From NCBI RefSeq assembly GCF_030124325.1, contig NZ_JASKLR010000008.1, positions 199,036 through 263,035 on the forward strand: a DNA stretch of 64,000 bases, in the 5' to 3' direction. The position numbers and the translations under genes are program-made. Below, piece after piece: positions 27,329 through 38,095 of the stretch (within the stretch, counting starts at the first letter, position 1; each line of letters begins with the position of its first letter). Source of the DNA: Sinorhizobium sp. 8-89 (GTDB lineage Bacteria; Pseudomonadota; Alphaproteobacteria; Rhizobiales; Rhizobiaceae). The notes below the pieces were generated by a model. The model saw only the letters and a list, made by a program, of their open reading frames with translations, was not told where the DNA came from and searched no databases.

Positions 27329-28225
27329 CTACCTCAATGCGCGCAAGAACCGTAGAACATCCTCAGTGAACTGTTGTGGGGCCTGCAAAAGAGAGAAGTG
27401 ACTGACTTCAGGCTGGATCAGCAGCCCCGAGTTCGGAATATTGTCGGCGATGAATAGGGTGTCTTTGCGCCTGATGACTTCTTCGTGGTCCCCGTCTGCA
27501 ACCCAGACGGGGATCCGAATGCTGCGAAGATCTCTCTTGGTCATGTATGGCTGTGAGGACCACATGGCTTCCATCTGATGCAAAAACTCATTGTACTCAC
27601 CTGGTGTGGCGGACAAATCCTTATACTCATCGGGAGTCCGCTGAAGGTATTGGTCAAAAACGATGCTGTCGGACAGATCGTACATTCCAGATGGGTCGCT
27701 ATTGGCGCCGAACGCGAACACGCCGCTGACTCGGTCCGGATTGCGCATCGCCAGCTTAAGCCCGATGATCGCACCATCGCTCCAGCCTATGATGGCACCC
27801 TTTGAAACGCGCAAATGATCCATAACCGCGATAACGTCGGATCTCATGAGGTCGTAGCTAAAGGCCTGCTTATCCCGCGTGCTGCGCCCGTGGCCACGGC
27901 TGTCCATAACGATGACTTGATAGAGCTTGGCAAGTTCCGGAACCTGGTGCCCCCAATAATTGGAATTGGCGAGACCACCATGCAACATGATTACAGGCTC
28001 GCCTGAACCGTAGATCGCGTACCAAATCTTAGCACCCTTAACCGCTACGAACCCTTGCTCGTTAGTCGCCGGGAGCTCCGGAGTATCCGGAAGCGTTCGC
28101 CACCTAGGCTTTTCCGAGGCCATTGCTGTATTGATGGACCAAACAGCTGCTAGTACGCAGAACAAAATTAGTGACCGAAGAGAACACCGGTGTCTGCATG
28201 GAAAGGATGTTGCGGCCTTCGCCAT
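27329..28225 (-). CDS. Secreted alpha/beta hydrolase
   Basis: The 298-residue protein has an N-terminal hydrophobic segment (SLILFCVLAAVWSINTAMASE) that looks like a signal peptide. The fold markers are VIMLHGGLANSNYW, DSRGHGRST, nucleophile elbow GWSDGA, acid region WVADGDHEE and HFSLL near the end. It resembles the epoxide hydrolase/esterase type. I chose ATG 28225 because GAGAGGG precedes it; an in-frame start lies at 28294. It is not clearly in an operon. Confidence 0.82.
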   Translation of the reverse strand: MAKAATSFPCRHRCSLRSLILFCVLAAVWSINTAMASEKPRWRTLPDTPELPATNEQGFVAVKGAKIWYAIYGSGEPVIMLHGGLANSNYWGHQVPELAKLYQVIVMDSRGHGRSTRDKQAFSYDLMRSDVIAVMDHLRVSKGAIIGWSDGAIIGLKLAMRNPDRVSGVFAFGANSDPSGMYDLSDSIVFDQYLQRTPDEYKDLSATPGEYNEFLHQMEAMWSSQPYMTKRDLRSIRIPVWVADGDHEEVIRRKDTLFIADNIPNSGLLIQPEVSHFSLLQAPQQFTEDVLRFLRALR

Positions 28226-28429
28226 CGCTGTCCCTCTCTCCATTTCAGTTCTAGTCTGGAGGATCGCTATACCGGGCGGCGCCTCGGATAACATTCGACT
28301 AGAACGTCATTTTCTATAATAGCTTAGGTTGTAGTATACGCGAGATTCTCGCGACGGCTAATCACCCAATTGGATGAGGACGGGTGATTGCCGCTATCGG
28401 CTGTGATCTGCTTTCGGGATATCGGCAAT

Positions 28430-28522
28430 ATGGAGCTGCGCCAGCTGAACTATTTCGTTGCGGTGGCCGAGGAGCTGTTCCGCCGATCGCCGTGCGATAG
28501 ATTAAGCCGCTGGACGGCTTGA
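28430..28522 (+). pseudogene. LysR-family N-terminal stub
   Basis: ATG 28430 begins MELRQLNYFVAVAEEL, the classic first helix of LysR-type regulators, but the frame diverges within 22 codons and stops at 28520-28522. The rest of the gene is gone. Two imperfect 15-base direct repeats (GAGAGCCGACCCCAT, GAGAGCCGACCCTAT) lie right at the break, 28521-28550. The remaining sequence between 28226 and 28605 shows no other gene and must hold the promoter of the flanking hydrolase. Confidence 0.65.
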
Positions 28523-28605
28523 GAGCCGACCCCATGAGAGCCGACCCTATGTAACGATCGCATCGTTGAGGCGTTACCGTCGAAAGATGCTGCGGAGCAA
28601 TCGAC

Positions 28606-29196
28606 ATGTGCAATGACTATGAACAACACATCCGGTATGCCGAATACTGCAAGATGATGCAGGAGTTGGCGCTCGGCATGCCCGCACCTCAAGGCGAGGC
28701 TGACCTGCCGCAGGCCGATGACATCAGGATTGGTGACCTCGGTCCGGTGATGCGGGCGAGCGGCAATGTAATCGAACTCACCCAGATGCGGTTCGGCTTT
28801 CCGCCTAAAGGCCGTGGCGGTCCGGTTTTCAATTTTCGCTCCGAGGGCCGGGATTTTTCCGACAGCAGGCGTTGTCTGATCCCGGCGAGTGCCTTTTTCG
28901 AGTTCACGGGCAAGAAATATCCCAAGGCCAAGCATCGTTTTACGTTTGCGGATCACCCGATAATGGCGATTGCCGGCCTGTGGCGCGACGGCGAAGCAAA
29001 CCAGCCGCCCTCCTTCACGATGCTGACGACCGAGCCGGGGCCTGACGTGGCGCCGATCCATGACCGGCAGGTCGTCGTCGTCCCACCTCAGCGATGGGCG
29101 GACTGGATTTATCTTTCAAGACCGGAGAGCGAATTGCTGGCACCTTGTCCAGCCGGGAGTCTTCGCGTCGAACAGGTCCGGGCCGGCAGCGATTGA
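28606..29196 (+). CDS. SOS response-associated peptidase (SRAP/YedK/HMCES family)
   Basis: The 196-residue protein starts MCN, so Cys2 becomes the N-terminal nucleophile that crosslinks abasic sites in single-stranded DNA in this family. The other active-site residues are visible: Asn in FNFRSEG, Glu in AFFEF, and His in PIHDR. The usual MPVIL after HDR is replaced here by QVVVV. The length fits the family. The metallophosphoesterase gene begins 5 bases later, so the pair is probably co-transcribed and may act in DNA repair. Confidence 0.88.
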   Translation: MCNDYEQHIRYAEYCKMMQELALGMPAPQGEADLPQADDIRIGDLGPVMRASGNVIELTQMRFGFPPKGRGGPVFNFRSEGRDFSDSRRCLIPASAFFEFTGKKYPKAKHRFTFADHPIMAIAGLWRDGEANQPPSFTMLTTEPGPDVAPIHDRQVVVVPPQRWADWIYLSRPESELLAPCPAGSLRVEQVRAGSD

Positions 29197-29200
29197 AACG

Positions 29201-29701
29201 ATGATCTATTTCACCAGCGACACGCATTTCGGCGAATCCCGGGTGCTGCGTATCGACCGCCGGCCTTTCGCCAACATGGTCGAGCATGACGCCGCGCTGA
29301 TTGCGAATTGGAACCGTGTTGTTTCGGCCGAGGACGAGGTTTGGCATCTCGGCGATTTTGCGGCGCGGCGCGCCGGCTTTGCCGAGCATCTGCTCTCGCA
29401 GCTGAACGGCCGCAAACATCTCATCATCGGCAATAACGATCCCCGCGAAACCACCGGCGCATACGGCTGGTCGAGCATTCAGCATTATGCCGAGCTGACG
29501 CTAGACGGACATCTTCTGATCCTCTGCCACTATCCGTTGCGCACCTGGAACCAGATGGGCAAGAGATCGATCAATCTCCATGGTCATTCGCATGGGCGGC
29601 TGAAACCGATGCCGCGACAGTTCGATGTCGGCGTCGACCGACGCCAACTTCAGCCAATCACATTGGACGAGATACTTGCGAAGCCGCGTTCGAAATCCTG
29701 A
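29201..29701 (+). CDS. Calcineurin-like metallophosphoesterase
   Basis: The 166-residue protein has the dimetal phosphoesterase motifs in order: SDTHFGE near the N-terminus, WHLGDFA, GNNDPRE (GNHD-like), CHYPL and LHGHSHG. It is a small cytoplasmic single-domain member of the YfcE-like group. I chose ATG 29201, immediately before SDTHFG, over an upstream in-frame ATG at 29060 that lies inside the SRAP gene. Confidence 0.88.
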   Translation: MIYFTSDTHFGESRVLRIDRRPFANMVEHDAALIANWNRVVSAEDEVWHLGDFAARRAGFAEHLLSQLNGRKHLIIGNNDPRETTGAYGWSSIQHYAELTLDGHLLILCHYPLRTWNQMGKRSINLHGHSHGRLKPMPRQFDVGVDRRQLQPITLDEILAKPRSKS

Positions 29702-29731
29702 CGCATCAGCGTGATTGCCCTGTGTACCGGA

Positions 29732-29884
29732 TCAACGCGGAGTTACCGCCACAGAGGGATTGTCTTGCACCCCCTCCACGGCTGTGATTGCCGAGCCGAG
29801 CAAGAGCACCGGCAAAGCGAGCGCGCCTAGGAATTTCAGCATCTGCAAGCGCCGCGTGCGTCGTCCTTCCCAATCATAAACCAT
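29732..29884 (-). CDS. Small single-pass membrane protein
   Basis: The 50-residue product has a basic start (GRRTRRLQML) followed by one hydrophobic segment (FLGALALPVLLLGSAITA) and a short polar tail. AAGGCGGA lies before the ATG at 29884. A longer in-frame version starts at 29956. The family is not recognised, and coding status rests on composition only. Confidence 0.4.
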   Translation of the reverse strand: MVYDWEGRRTRRLQMLKFLGALALPVLLLGSAITAVEGVQDNPSVAVTPR

Positions 29885-30005
29885 CTGCTGTCCGCCTTGA
29901 GTGCGATCGAAGAACAAACGTCGGCTATAGCATGCGATCGAGCAGACCTCGTCCAAACCTTTTGGCCTCGCCGACGTTTTACCTCCTCAATCGAAGGAGG
30001 TTCCA

Positions 30006-30959
30006 ATGAAATCCGAAACCGGCCAGAAGCAGCGCGAAATCCAGAAGCAGGTTGAAGCGGCCGACAAGAAGGAAAAGCCGAAGGCCTCCGGAGCCATGCA
30101 GGCGGGCGCTCGCCGTTATCCAGAGCCGCCGTTTCCAAAGGTGCATCAGGACAAGCCGGGCTCAGAGGCAGATCTTCCTCTCGCGCCAATGTATGATGCC
30201 CCCTTTTACAAGGGTTCAGACAAACTGAAGGACAAGGTGGCGCTTATCACGGGGGGCGACTCCGGCATTGGTCGGTCGGTGGCGATCCTCTTCGCTCGGG
30301 AAGGGGCAGACGTCGCAATCGTGCATCTCGATGAACCTCAGGACGCAGAGGACACAAAGGCTGCTGTTGAGAACGAGGGACGCAAGTGCCTTGTGATCAA
30401 AGGCGACGTCAAGGATGCGAGCTTTTGCCAAAAGGCGGTCGAAAAGACGGTGATGCAGCTTGGCCGCCTCGACATCCTCGTCAACAACGCCGCCTTCCAG
30501 GTTCACACGCACGATATTCAGGACCTGACTGACGAGCACTTCGACGAAACGCTAAAGACGAACCTCTACGGCTACTTCTACATGGCAAAGGCTGCTGTTC
30601 CTCATTTGAAGAACGGCTCGGCAATCATCAATACTGGATCCGTCACGGGCCTCACCGGCTCGAAGGAGCTTCTCGACTACTCCATGACCAAGGGCGGCAT
30701 TCATGCCTTCACCCGGGCTCTATCGGGCCATCTCATACCCAAAGGTATCCGCGTGAACGCCGTTGCCCCCGGCCCGGTCTGGACGCCTCTCAATCCCTCG
30801 GACAAAGAGGCTGAAGATGTGGAGAAGTTCGGCTCCCAAACGCCGATGAAGCGGGCTGCCCAGCCAGAGGAGATTGCTCCGGCCTACGTCTTTCTCGCCT
30901 CTTCGCAGATGTCGAGCTACATAACGGGGGAGATCCTGCCGATCGTCGGCGGGTACTGA
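30006..30959 (+). CDS. Short-chain dehydrogenase/reductase, YghA/YhdG-like
   Basis: The 317-residue protein has an extended Lys/Glu-rich N-terminus (about 60 residues with PEPPFPKVHQDKPGSEADLP) and then a classical Rossmann fold: TGGDSGIGRS at about 78-87, NNAAFQ, catalytic Ser in NTGSVTG, YSMTKGG for Tyr-x-x-x-Lys, and the PGPVWTPL region. This matches the general-stress SDR group of YghA. GAAGGAGG precedes the ATG. It lies alone, with its 3' end facing the MscS gene. Confidence 0.9.
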   Translation: MKSETGQKQREIQKQVEAADKKEKPKASGAMQAGARRYPEPPFPKVHQDKPGSEADLPLAPMYDAPFYKGSDKLKDKVALITGGDSGIGRSVAILFAREGADVAIVHLDEPQDAEDTKAAVENEGRKCLVIKGDVKDASFCQKAVEKTVMQLGRLDILVNNAAFQVHTHDIQDLTDEHFDETLKTNLYGYFYMAKAAVPHLKNGSAIINTGSVTGLTGSKELLDYSMTKGGIHAFTRALSGHLIPKGIRVNAVAPGPVWTPLNPSDKEAEDVEKFGSQTPMKRAAQPEEIAPAYVFLASSQMSSYITGEILPIVGGY

Positions 30960-31010
30960 TCCTGCCTGTGGGACGCGGGCAAGGGGCTTGCGGGCATGGC
31001 GCGAGGAAGT

Positions 31011-32090
31011 TCACCTCAAATTGCTCTTCGGAAACAGCACGCGATCGGGTTTTGCATTCATTCGCGCCAGCATCTCCTTGATCAAGCGTGTCTTGGTGCG
31101 CCCCGCTTCCTTCGGCGGCACGAGGTAACGCACGATGGCCTCGAGCCAGGTGTTTTCACTGACGCGAAAATGAACCACGGGATGCTCCTTCACTTCGAGT
31201 TCGTCCACCGGCGTTTTCGATAGGATGTGCTTATAGACCTTCACCTTCTGGCTCATGATATCGCCGACCTGCTCTTCCACGACCTCTCTCATGGTTTGCG
31301 CCACGAATTCCAGATCGCTTTCATAGGCGAGCTGAAACTTGATTTCGTTCCAGACATAGGGAAACAGCGGCCAGGAATAGTTGAAGACCGGCGTGTCAAA
31401 CACAGTGGAGTTCGGAAACTTGATGATGCGTCCGCTCGGATGATCGGTCCAAAGATATTCGCCGCCGAATTCCCATAACGTCGTATCGAGATAGCTGACG
31501 TCGATAACATCGCCATGGGCATCGCCGATGCGAATGCGGTCGCCAACGCGATAAGGCGCCCTGGCCAGGATATAAATCCAAGCGATGAAACTGGAAATCG
31601 GCATTTGCAGCGCAAAGCCCAGAATCAGTGAAATCAGGCCGAGCGAAACAACCGCCGTGTACCAGTTCACAAACAAGACTGAAATCGCCACGAAGACAAT
31701 GGCGACGACCACAACCAGTCGAAAAATACGTTGCAGGTTGAAACGCGAGACACGATTGGGAATTCGGCCAATAAGAAAGACTTCGATAACATTTGCCACA
31801 CTCAGCATGACGAAAATGAGAATGCCGCCCCTGACGTAATTCAGCATGCGAGCGCGAAAAGGCGCGTCAAGCCATTCCGGGCGCCAATTGATCAGGACTT
31901 CGACGCCAAAAAGCAGCAAGGCAGCAGCAGCGAAGCCAACCGTCCACCAGACGTCTTCCTTACGAAGGCTGAAGCGAAATTTTTCCTCGGGCTTCTTCGC
32001 CTTCTGTTGCATGGATTTTGGACTGGCAGTCTGTTGCGCGGCTCGTTCAAGCCGGGAAAGGTTCTCCTGTTCCTTGTCGCGTCGTTCCAT
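31011..32090 (-). CDS. MscS-family mechanosensitive ion channel
   Basis: The 359-residue protein has three or four hydrophobic segments (about residues 50-180) and then the MscS pore and beta domain: LGFALQMPISSFIAWIYILA, YRVGDRIRIGDAHGDVID, and GRIIKFPNSTVFDTPVFNYS. It would open in the inner membrane under osmotic downshift. I chose ATG 32090, preceded by GGGGTGA; an in-frame ATG at 32153 would add 21 residues. Confidence 0.88.
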   Translation of the reverse strand: MERRDKEQENLSRLERAAQQTASPKSMQQKAKKPEEKFRFSLRKEDVWWTVGFAAAALLLFGVEVLINWRPEWLDAPFRARMLNYVRGGILIFVMLSVANVIEVFLIGRIPNRVSRFNLQRIFRLVVVVAIVFVAISVLFVNWYTAVVSLGLISLILGFALQMPISSFIAWIYILARAPYRVGDRIRIGDAHGDVIDVSYLDTTLWEFGGEYLWTDHPSGRIIKFPNSTVFDTPVFNYSWPLFPYVWNEIKFQLAYESDLEFVAQTMREVVEEQVGDIMSQKVKVYKHILSKTPVDELEVKEHPVVHFRVSENTWLEAIVRYLVPPKEAGRTKTRLIKEMLARMNAKPDRVLFPKSNLR

Positions 32091-32153
32091 GGGATTCACC
32101 CCAATGTGGCCATCCACGCCCAGCCAGTGCTCTCGCTTCTTCGGCGGCGGCAT

Positions 32154-32500
32154 TCCGGTGATGTCTCGCCATATAGCAAGATTTCAACCTGCAGTTCGGG
32201 CGAGCCCGTCGTCGCGTGGTCAATTGGTCCACCGGCCTAAGACTGCGAGTAAACTATTATATCCCATCAACACCAAATATGGGCACTTGCCCGCACGCAT
32301 CCATCCGCAGGTATTTTCATTCCTTATCGGGCAGGATGCGACGATCTCGCCGAGATCGGCGGTGTTGGCGAGCGCGAAAGTCAGGCTGCTGGTGTACGAC
32401 CGACATCAAGGCTCTTTTCGCAATCGCGTGGCACCGATCTGATTGGCAGATATTTATTCGTTAAGACGGAACAGATACGAGAGAGAGCGAGGTTACCCGA
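32154..32500. other. Intergenic region between MscS and GGDEF-EAL genes
   Basis: About 350-400 bp between divergent genes. Short ORFs (for example 32216-32464) show no family pattern. I see nothing beyond presumed promoters for the two genes. Confidence 0.4.
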
Positions 32501-34690
32501 ATGAACTACGAAAAACTTGCTCTTCTTCTGAATTCGATCCTGCCCTTGGCAATCGCGTTAAGCCTGGTCAGCGCTGTGTACTTGGCACTTCTTTGGTCGG
32601 CACAGCAGTCCGACGCGGTGGCTATCGCGCGACAGAAGCAGCTGATCGAGCTTGTCGTTTCGAAAATGCAAAGCAGCATTGCCCATGATCAGGAGAGTGC
32701 AACGGTCTGGGATGATGCCGTCAGAAAAGTAACGAAAGATTGGGATCGTACGTGGGTCGATTCGAACCTCGGCAGCTGGATGCACAGCTATTTCCGGCAT
32801 GACGGCGCTTTCGTGATCAGCGCGGATCTTAGGCTGTTGTACGCGTATCTCGCCGGAGAGGCGGAAGAGGAAAAGGCCTTCAGCCGGGTCGAGCCGCAAG
32901 CAATGCCGCTTATACTCAGGCTGCAGAAGAGGCTTTCGGAAGGAAATCAGGAAGGAACGAATGATCAGGTTCTCTCAATCGGCGAAAGTGATCTTGTTCG
33001 CCTTGAGGGCCGCCCGGCCATTGTCAGTGTAAAGCCGATCGTGTCGGATACAGGAGATATAGAACAGGAGCCCGGCAGGGAATTCCTGCACCTAGCGATC
33101 CGGTTCCTGGATGGCGATTTCCTGACCGAGATAAGCGACGAGTACCTCTTTGAAGACATGCGGTTTTCCGTCGTGACGGATCTGGGGGAAACGCGTTCGT
33201 ACGTGCCGTTGGCCTCCGCTTCCGGTGAAGTCATAGGATACTTCTCCTGGCTTCCGTTCAGGCCCGGTTCCAACGTCATGGCGGCGGCAACGCCGGTGCT
33301 TCTTGTTTCCGGATTGTGCCTTCTTGTACTCACGACCGTGTTGAGCGCTATTCTCAGGAGGCGATCAAGACGCCTCCAGGCGAGCCAGGCGCAACTCACC
33401 CATCTGGCGCTGCACGATCCTTTGACAGGGCTGGCAAACCGTGCGTCCTTTAACAGTCAGCTGTCGCGGGTGGTCGACACTGCCGCCGCAGATCAGGCGA
33501 TTGCGCTTCTGTATCTGGACCTCGATCGTTTCAAGCAGGTGAACGACACTCTCGGTCATCCGGTGGGCGACAGGCTCATGGTCGAGGTCGCCCGCAGATT
33601 AAAGGATACCGCCGCTCACGCAACTGTTATCGCACGGCTTGGTGGCGACGAGTTTACGATCGTACTTCAGCGGATACCGCAGGACGAAGTGGAGCGACTC
33701 TGCGGCGCGCTGATCGCGGCGGTGCGAAGACCTTTCGAAATAGACGGGCAGCCCGTCCTCATCGGCCTCACAATCGGCGTGGCACTGGCTAACGGGGATG
33801 CCGCCGATCCGGTGGAAATCACGCGTAAGGCTGATATCGCCCTTTATCACGCCAAGTCCGCGGGAAAAAACCGTTACGCGATCTTTGGTCCCCAGATGGA
33901 TGAGCTTGTGCAGATGAGGCGCGATCTCGAACGTGACTTGCGTTCTGCACTGGATGGCGGCCGTCAGCTCGAAGTCTTTTATCAGCCCGTCTACTCCGCG
34001 GTTTCGCGCGCGATCGTCTCGCTCGAAGCTTTGCTTCGGTGGCGGCATCCGACGAAGGGTATGATAACTCCAGATGCATTTATTCCTCTTGCAGAGGAAG
34101 CCGGGTTGATAGATCGCCTCGGCTCCTTCGTTCTGAGAGAGGCCTGTTCAACGGCCCGCGACCTCCCGGGCTTGAGCGTCGCCGTGAACGTTTCTGCAAT
34201 TGAATTGAAACAGGAAAGCTACGCCCGGCAAGTGCTTTCGATACTCCGTCAGTACGATATCCAGCCAACGGCGTTGGAACTTGAGATCACAGAGACGACG
34301 CTCATGGACGACGCCGGCATCTGTGAGAGGAATATCGCTGCGTTACGGCAAGCCGGTGTTCGCTTCGCGCTCGATGATTTCGGCACGGGGTTCTCTTCCT
34401 TCGGCCGATTGCAAAGCCTGGAGGTGGATCGCATCAAGATCGATCGCTGTTTCGTTGAGGGCTTCGGCAGTGCGGCAGGAAGCGAAGCGATCGTGAGATC
34501 GATCATCAGCTTGGCCCACGCGAAGGGACTGCGCACCACTGCCGAAGGTGTTGAAACTGACGAGCAAAGCCAGACGCTGCAGGACTTCGGTTGTGATGAG
34601 CTGCAAGGCTACCTGCTTTCCAAACCAATGCCCAAGAAGTCGCTCATCGAACTGCTCGGTACTGTGAGGGGGCAAACAAGCACTGGTTGA
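32501..34690 (+). CDS. Membrane-bound GGDEF-EAL protein with CHASE4-like sensor
   Basis: The 729-residue protein has a transmembrane helix at about 10-30, a periplasmic CHASE4-type domain (DDAVRKVTKDWDRTWVDSNL), and a second helix at about 265-285. A GGDEF domain follows with intact GGDEF at 381-385, then an EAL domain with EAL at 509-511 region, DDFGTGFSS and QGYLLSKPM. Both catalytic motifs are intact, so it may make and degrade cyclic di-GMP; the net activity cannot be told. It could feed the Lap-like adhesion system at 56-64 kb, but this is inference. Confidence 0.92.
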   Translation: MNYEKLALLLNSILPLAIALSLVSAVYLALLWSAQQSDAVAIARQKQLIELVVSKMQSSIAHDQESATVWDDAVRKVTKDWDRTWVDSNLGSWMHSYFRHDGAFVISADLRLLYAYLAGEAEEEKAFSRVEPQAMPLILRLQKRLSEGNQEGTNDQVLSIGESDLVRLEGRPAIVSVKPIVSDTGDIEQEPGREFLHLAIRFLDGDFLTEISDEYLFEDMRFSVVTDLGETRSYVPLASASGEVIGYFSWLPFRPGSNVMAAATPVLLVSGLCLLVLTTVLSAILRRRSRRLQASQAQLTHLALHDPLTGLANRASFNSQLSRVVDTAAADQAIALLYLDLDRFKQVNDTLGHPVGDRLMVEVARRLKDTAAHATVIARLGGDEFTIVLQRIPQDEVERLCGALIAAVRRPFEIDGQPVLIGLTIGVALANGDAADPVEITRKADIALYHAKSAGKNRYAIFGPQMDELVQMRRDLERDLRSALDGGRQLEVFYQPVYSAVSRAIVSLEALLRWRHPTKGMITPDAFIPLAEEAGLIDRLGSFVLREACSTARDLPGLSVAVNVSAIELKQESYARQVLSILRQYDIQPTALELEITETTLMDDAGICERNIAALRQAGVRFALDDFGTGFSSFGRLQSLEVDRIKIDRCFVEGFGSAAGSEAIVRSIISLAHAKGLRTTAEGVETDEQSQTLQDFGCDELQGYLLSKPMPKKSLIELLGTVRGQTSTG

Positions 34691-35028
34691 TCCGCAACCA
34701 AGCCCCTTACCGCCCTTCAGAGGAGGCAGCGCCGACGGTCGCGTTTCCCTTTGAACAGCGCGCCAGGCATTGGTCGAGGCAGAGAATTTAGTTCTTCAAG
34801 CCGGTGGATCGCTTCGTCAGAGCCGAAGGTCTTCAACATTCCCCGGATCTGCGTCATCACTTCAACTCGCAGGCAACAAGTTTCCCTTGTGGCGCGTCGC
34901 AGTCGGGTTTGACTTCCTGGTCTCCGTTTCGTTTGTGTCCACTTGCCGCCGTTCGAGATGCGTATTTTCTCCAGCCGAGTGGAGAGCGGATCTGAAGATG
35001 TACCGCCGTGGAGCATATACAGAGTTCG
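34691..35028 (-). other. Gene-poor region with a possible IS110 transposase trace
   Basis: A minus-strand reading frame (34717-35016) contains VEVMTQIRGMLKTFG, which resembles a conserved stretch of IS110-type transposases (NQIRGLLKTFG). The flanking residues do not fit well. No complete gene is present. I rate this as a weak relic only. Confidence 0.3.
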
Positions 35029-35415
35029 TTATATCGTGGTCTCCCGACAGACTCTGTCTCGCCCGTCAGCTTCCTCTTCGAGCCGCTCCACTGCCGCCGC
35101 AATGTGCTCTGGCTGTTCGTGCTCGAGCCCAACTACCTCGTTCCGGGTCTCACGCATTGACACAATGATCTCGTCGAGCTTGGCATGGATTGCCGCCGTA
35201 TCGCGATAGTTTTGGATCAAAACGACGCTGGTAATGATTATTGCTACTACTGACAGTGCATAGGTGACGACGTTCGTGAAGCCGAAAGGCACCAGGGCGG
35301 TGCTGCCAATCAGTGCCACGATCACAAAATAGAAGCCGGGAGGGCGAGAAAGAAAATCAGCCATTCGAAAAAGAAAGAGATTCACTGTCAGTTCTCCGCA
35401 GATCGGCGCTCTCAT
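35029..35415 (-). CDS. Low-affinity iron permease-domain protein
   Basis: The 128-residue protein has two hydrophobic segments (about 28-47 and 50-68). The stretch IQNYRDTAAIHAKLDEII, then RNEVVGLEHEQPEHI, is typical of the low-affinity iron permease family (PF04120). Many rhizobial homologs are of this short form. GGAG lies 6 bases before the ATG at 35415; an internal ATG at 35364 is possible. A transport role is not established for the short forms. Confidence 0.7.
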   Translation of the reverse strand: MRAPICGELTVNLFLFRMADFLSRPPGFYFVIVALIGSTALVPFGFTNVVTYALSVVAIIITSVVLIQNYRDTAAIHAKLDEIIVSMRETRNEVVGLEHEQPEHIAAAVERLEEEADGRDRVCRETTI

Positions 35416-35649
35416 TAACGCTCCAGTTCAGATCTTCTTCGGATTAGGTAGCTTTGAATCTCGCTCCAAGGTGAACGCGTGTGCAATCAGATGGAGCCAA
35501 AGCCCACTGAGATCGCGGAGTGACCAGATGGACCGTGTTCGACCGAACTGCACCGCCGAGGAAATCGCCGACGAAGTTGTTTTTTGCAACCGCAATCAGG
35601 CCGCTTTGGTTGAAAGCTGCGAGAGAAAGACCGGTCCAGGCACGTATTG

Positions 35650-36537
35650 TCAGACGCCAAGCTTCTCCCGCTCCGCCATCCGCCAGGTCCGCGGCGTGGT
35701 CCCGAGGTGACGAACGAAGAAGCGTGAGAAATATGCCGCGTCTGAAAAGCCTAGGCGGAAGCTAATCTCCTGGACGCTCGCGCGGGTGAAGACAAGCTCA
35801 CGACGCGCGGCATTCAGGAGCCTTTGTGCGATGACCTCGTGAACGCTCTGCCCGGTCATCGCCCGAACCACGCGGTTTAGATGAGTCGGCGACAGCCCGA
35901 GTTCACGCGCATAGAACGCAGCCGGCTGGTGGGTTAGGCAATGCTGCCTCAGCAGAGCGTTGAAGCGCTCCATCCGCCGCTCGTTCTCGCTTTCCACCGC
36001 GGCCGCGTCGACGCGCGGCGCTTCTGCGAGCCGCGCCGTCAGCGCCAGTACCGTCGAGAGATAGGCGTCGAGCAGGCCCGTGCGGTGATTGCGCCGCGCT
36101 GCCCATTCCTCCGCCAGGCGCTGCAAGGTCTCGGCGATATAGCAGCCGTCTTCGCTTTCGCCGAGCGGCGTCAGGCAAGGTTTCGACAGCCATGTGCCCA
36201 TTCTGCTGCGGCCGCCCGGGGCAGCCGGCAGGTGTGATGCGAGGATCGTGAAGACGAAACCGTCGACGTCGCGGGAAAAGCGGAAACCATGGCTGACGGT
36301 GGGCGGGATGGTGATGACGACCGGGGGAGAAATCGCCTGCGACGTCTCGCCGAATACGGCGTCGCCCGAGCCCTCGGCGATGTACAGGATCTGAAAGAAA
36401 CTCTGATGACGGTGAAGGCCAATTTCCCAGTGGTGCAGGCTGCTGCGCGAGGGGATCGTCTCGCAATGCAGCCAGAAATCCGGGCGTTCTCCGGACTCCT
36501 CACCGTAAAGCTCATATGTCGGGACCGCCCGCGTCAT
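35650..36537 (-). CDS. pobR: AraC-family activator of 4-hydroxybenzoate catabolism (PobR-type)
   Basis: The 295-residue protein has an N-terminal cupin-like ligand domain (LHRHQSFFQILYIAEGSGDA, PPTVSHGF) and a C-terminal AraC double helix-turn-helix (YARELGLSPTHLNRVVRAM, then FRLGFSDAAYFSRFFVRHLG). It diverges from pobA across 183 bp, which is the standard arrangement of AraC-type pobR in Rhizobiaceae. I chose ATG 36537 because AAGGTGGG precedes it; the frame is open further upstream through the promoter region. It probably activates pobA with 4-hydroxybenzoate as effector. Confidence 0.85.
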   Translation of the reverse strand: MTRAVPTYELYGEESGERPDFWLHCETIPSRSSLHHWEIGLHRHQSFFQILYIAEGSGDAVFGETSQAISPPVVITIPPTVSHGFRFSRDVDGFVFTILASHLPAAPGGRSRMGTWLSKPCLTPLGESEDGCYIAETLQRLAEEWAARRNHRTGLLDAYLSTVLALTARLAEAPRVDAAAVESENERRMERFNALLRQHCLTHQPAAFYARELGLSPTHLNRVVRAMTGQSVHEVIAQRLLNAARRELVFTRASVQEISFRLGFSDAAYFSRFFVRHLGTTPRTWRMAEREKLGV

Positions 36538-36627
36538 CCTTCCCACCTTACGCCAATGTTCAATAAGTGCAATTTCTTGGCTGGAATGTCCATTGAGAAC
36601 CGCCCGGGCGGCGCGCAAACTTCCTGA

Positions 36628-37893
<1,266 letters not shown>

Positions 37894-38095
37894 CCACGAC
37901 TTCGACATGGCGACGCGTTGCATTTGGCAGGAGGACCTAGACGCAAGCTTCGTCGTGGTAACATAACCCATCAGTTATGGGAGGAACGCTGACATTTCAT
38001 TATTTATCGCTGTTGGACATGACAGACTGATGTAGTTTGACGCTGATATTAGGCGATGCCGGACGGGAGTGAGCCGGGTGTCGCGGGGAGGAAAA

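Noticed and set aside
26925..27401. 158-codon plus ORF
   Set aside because: It contains one piece of the decayed duplicate gene and then unrelated text; it is not one real gene.
34717..35016. Complete IS110 transposase gene
   Set aside because: Only one short stretch resembles the family; length and flanks do not fit, so it is kept as a weak trace only.
35471..35710. 79-codon plus ORF upstream of pobR's 3' end
   Set aside because: No recognised family; it runs into the antisense pobR gene and has no supporting ribosome site.
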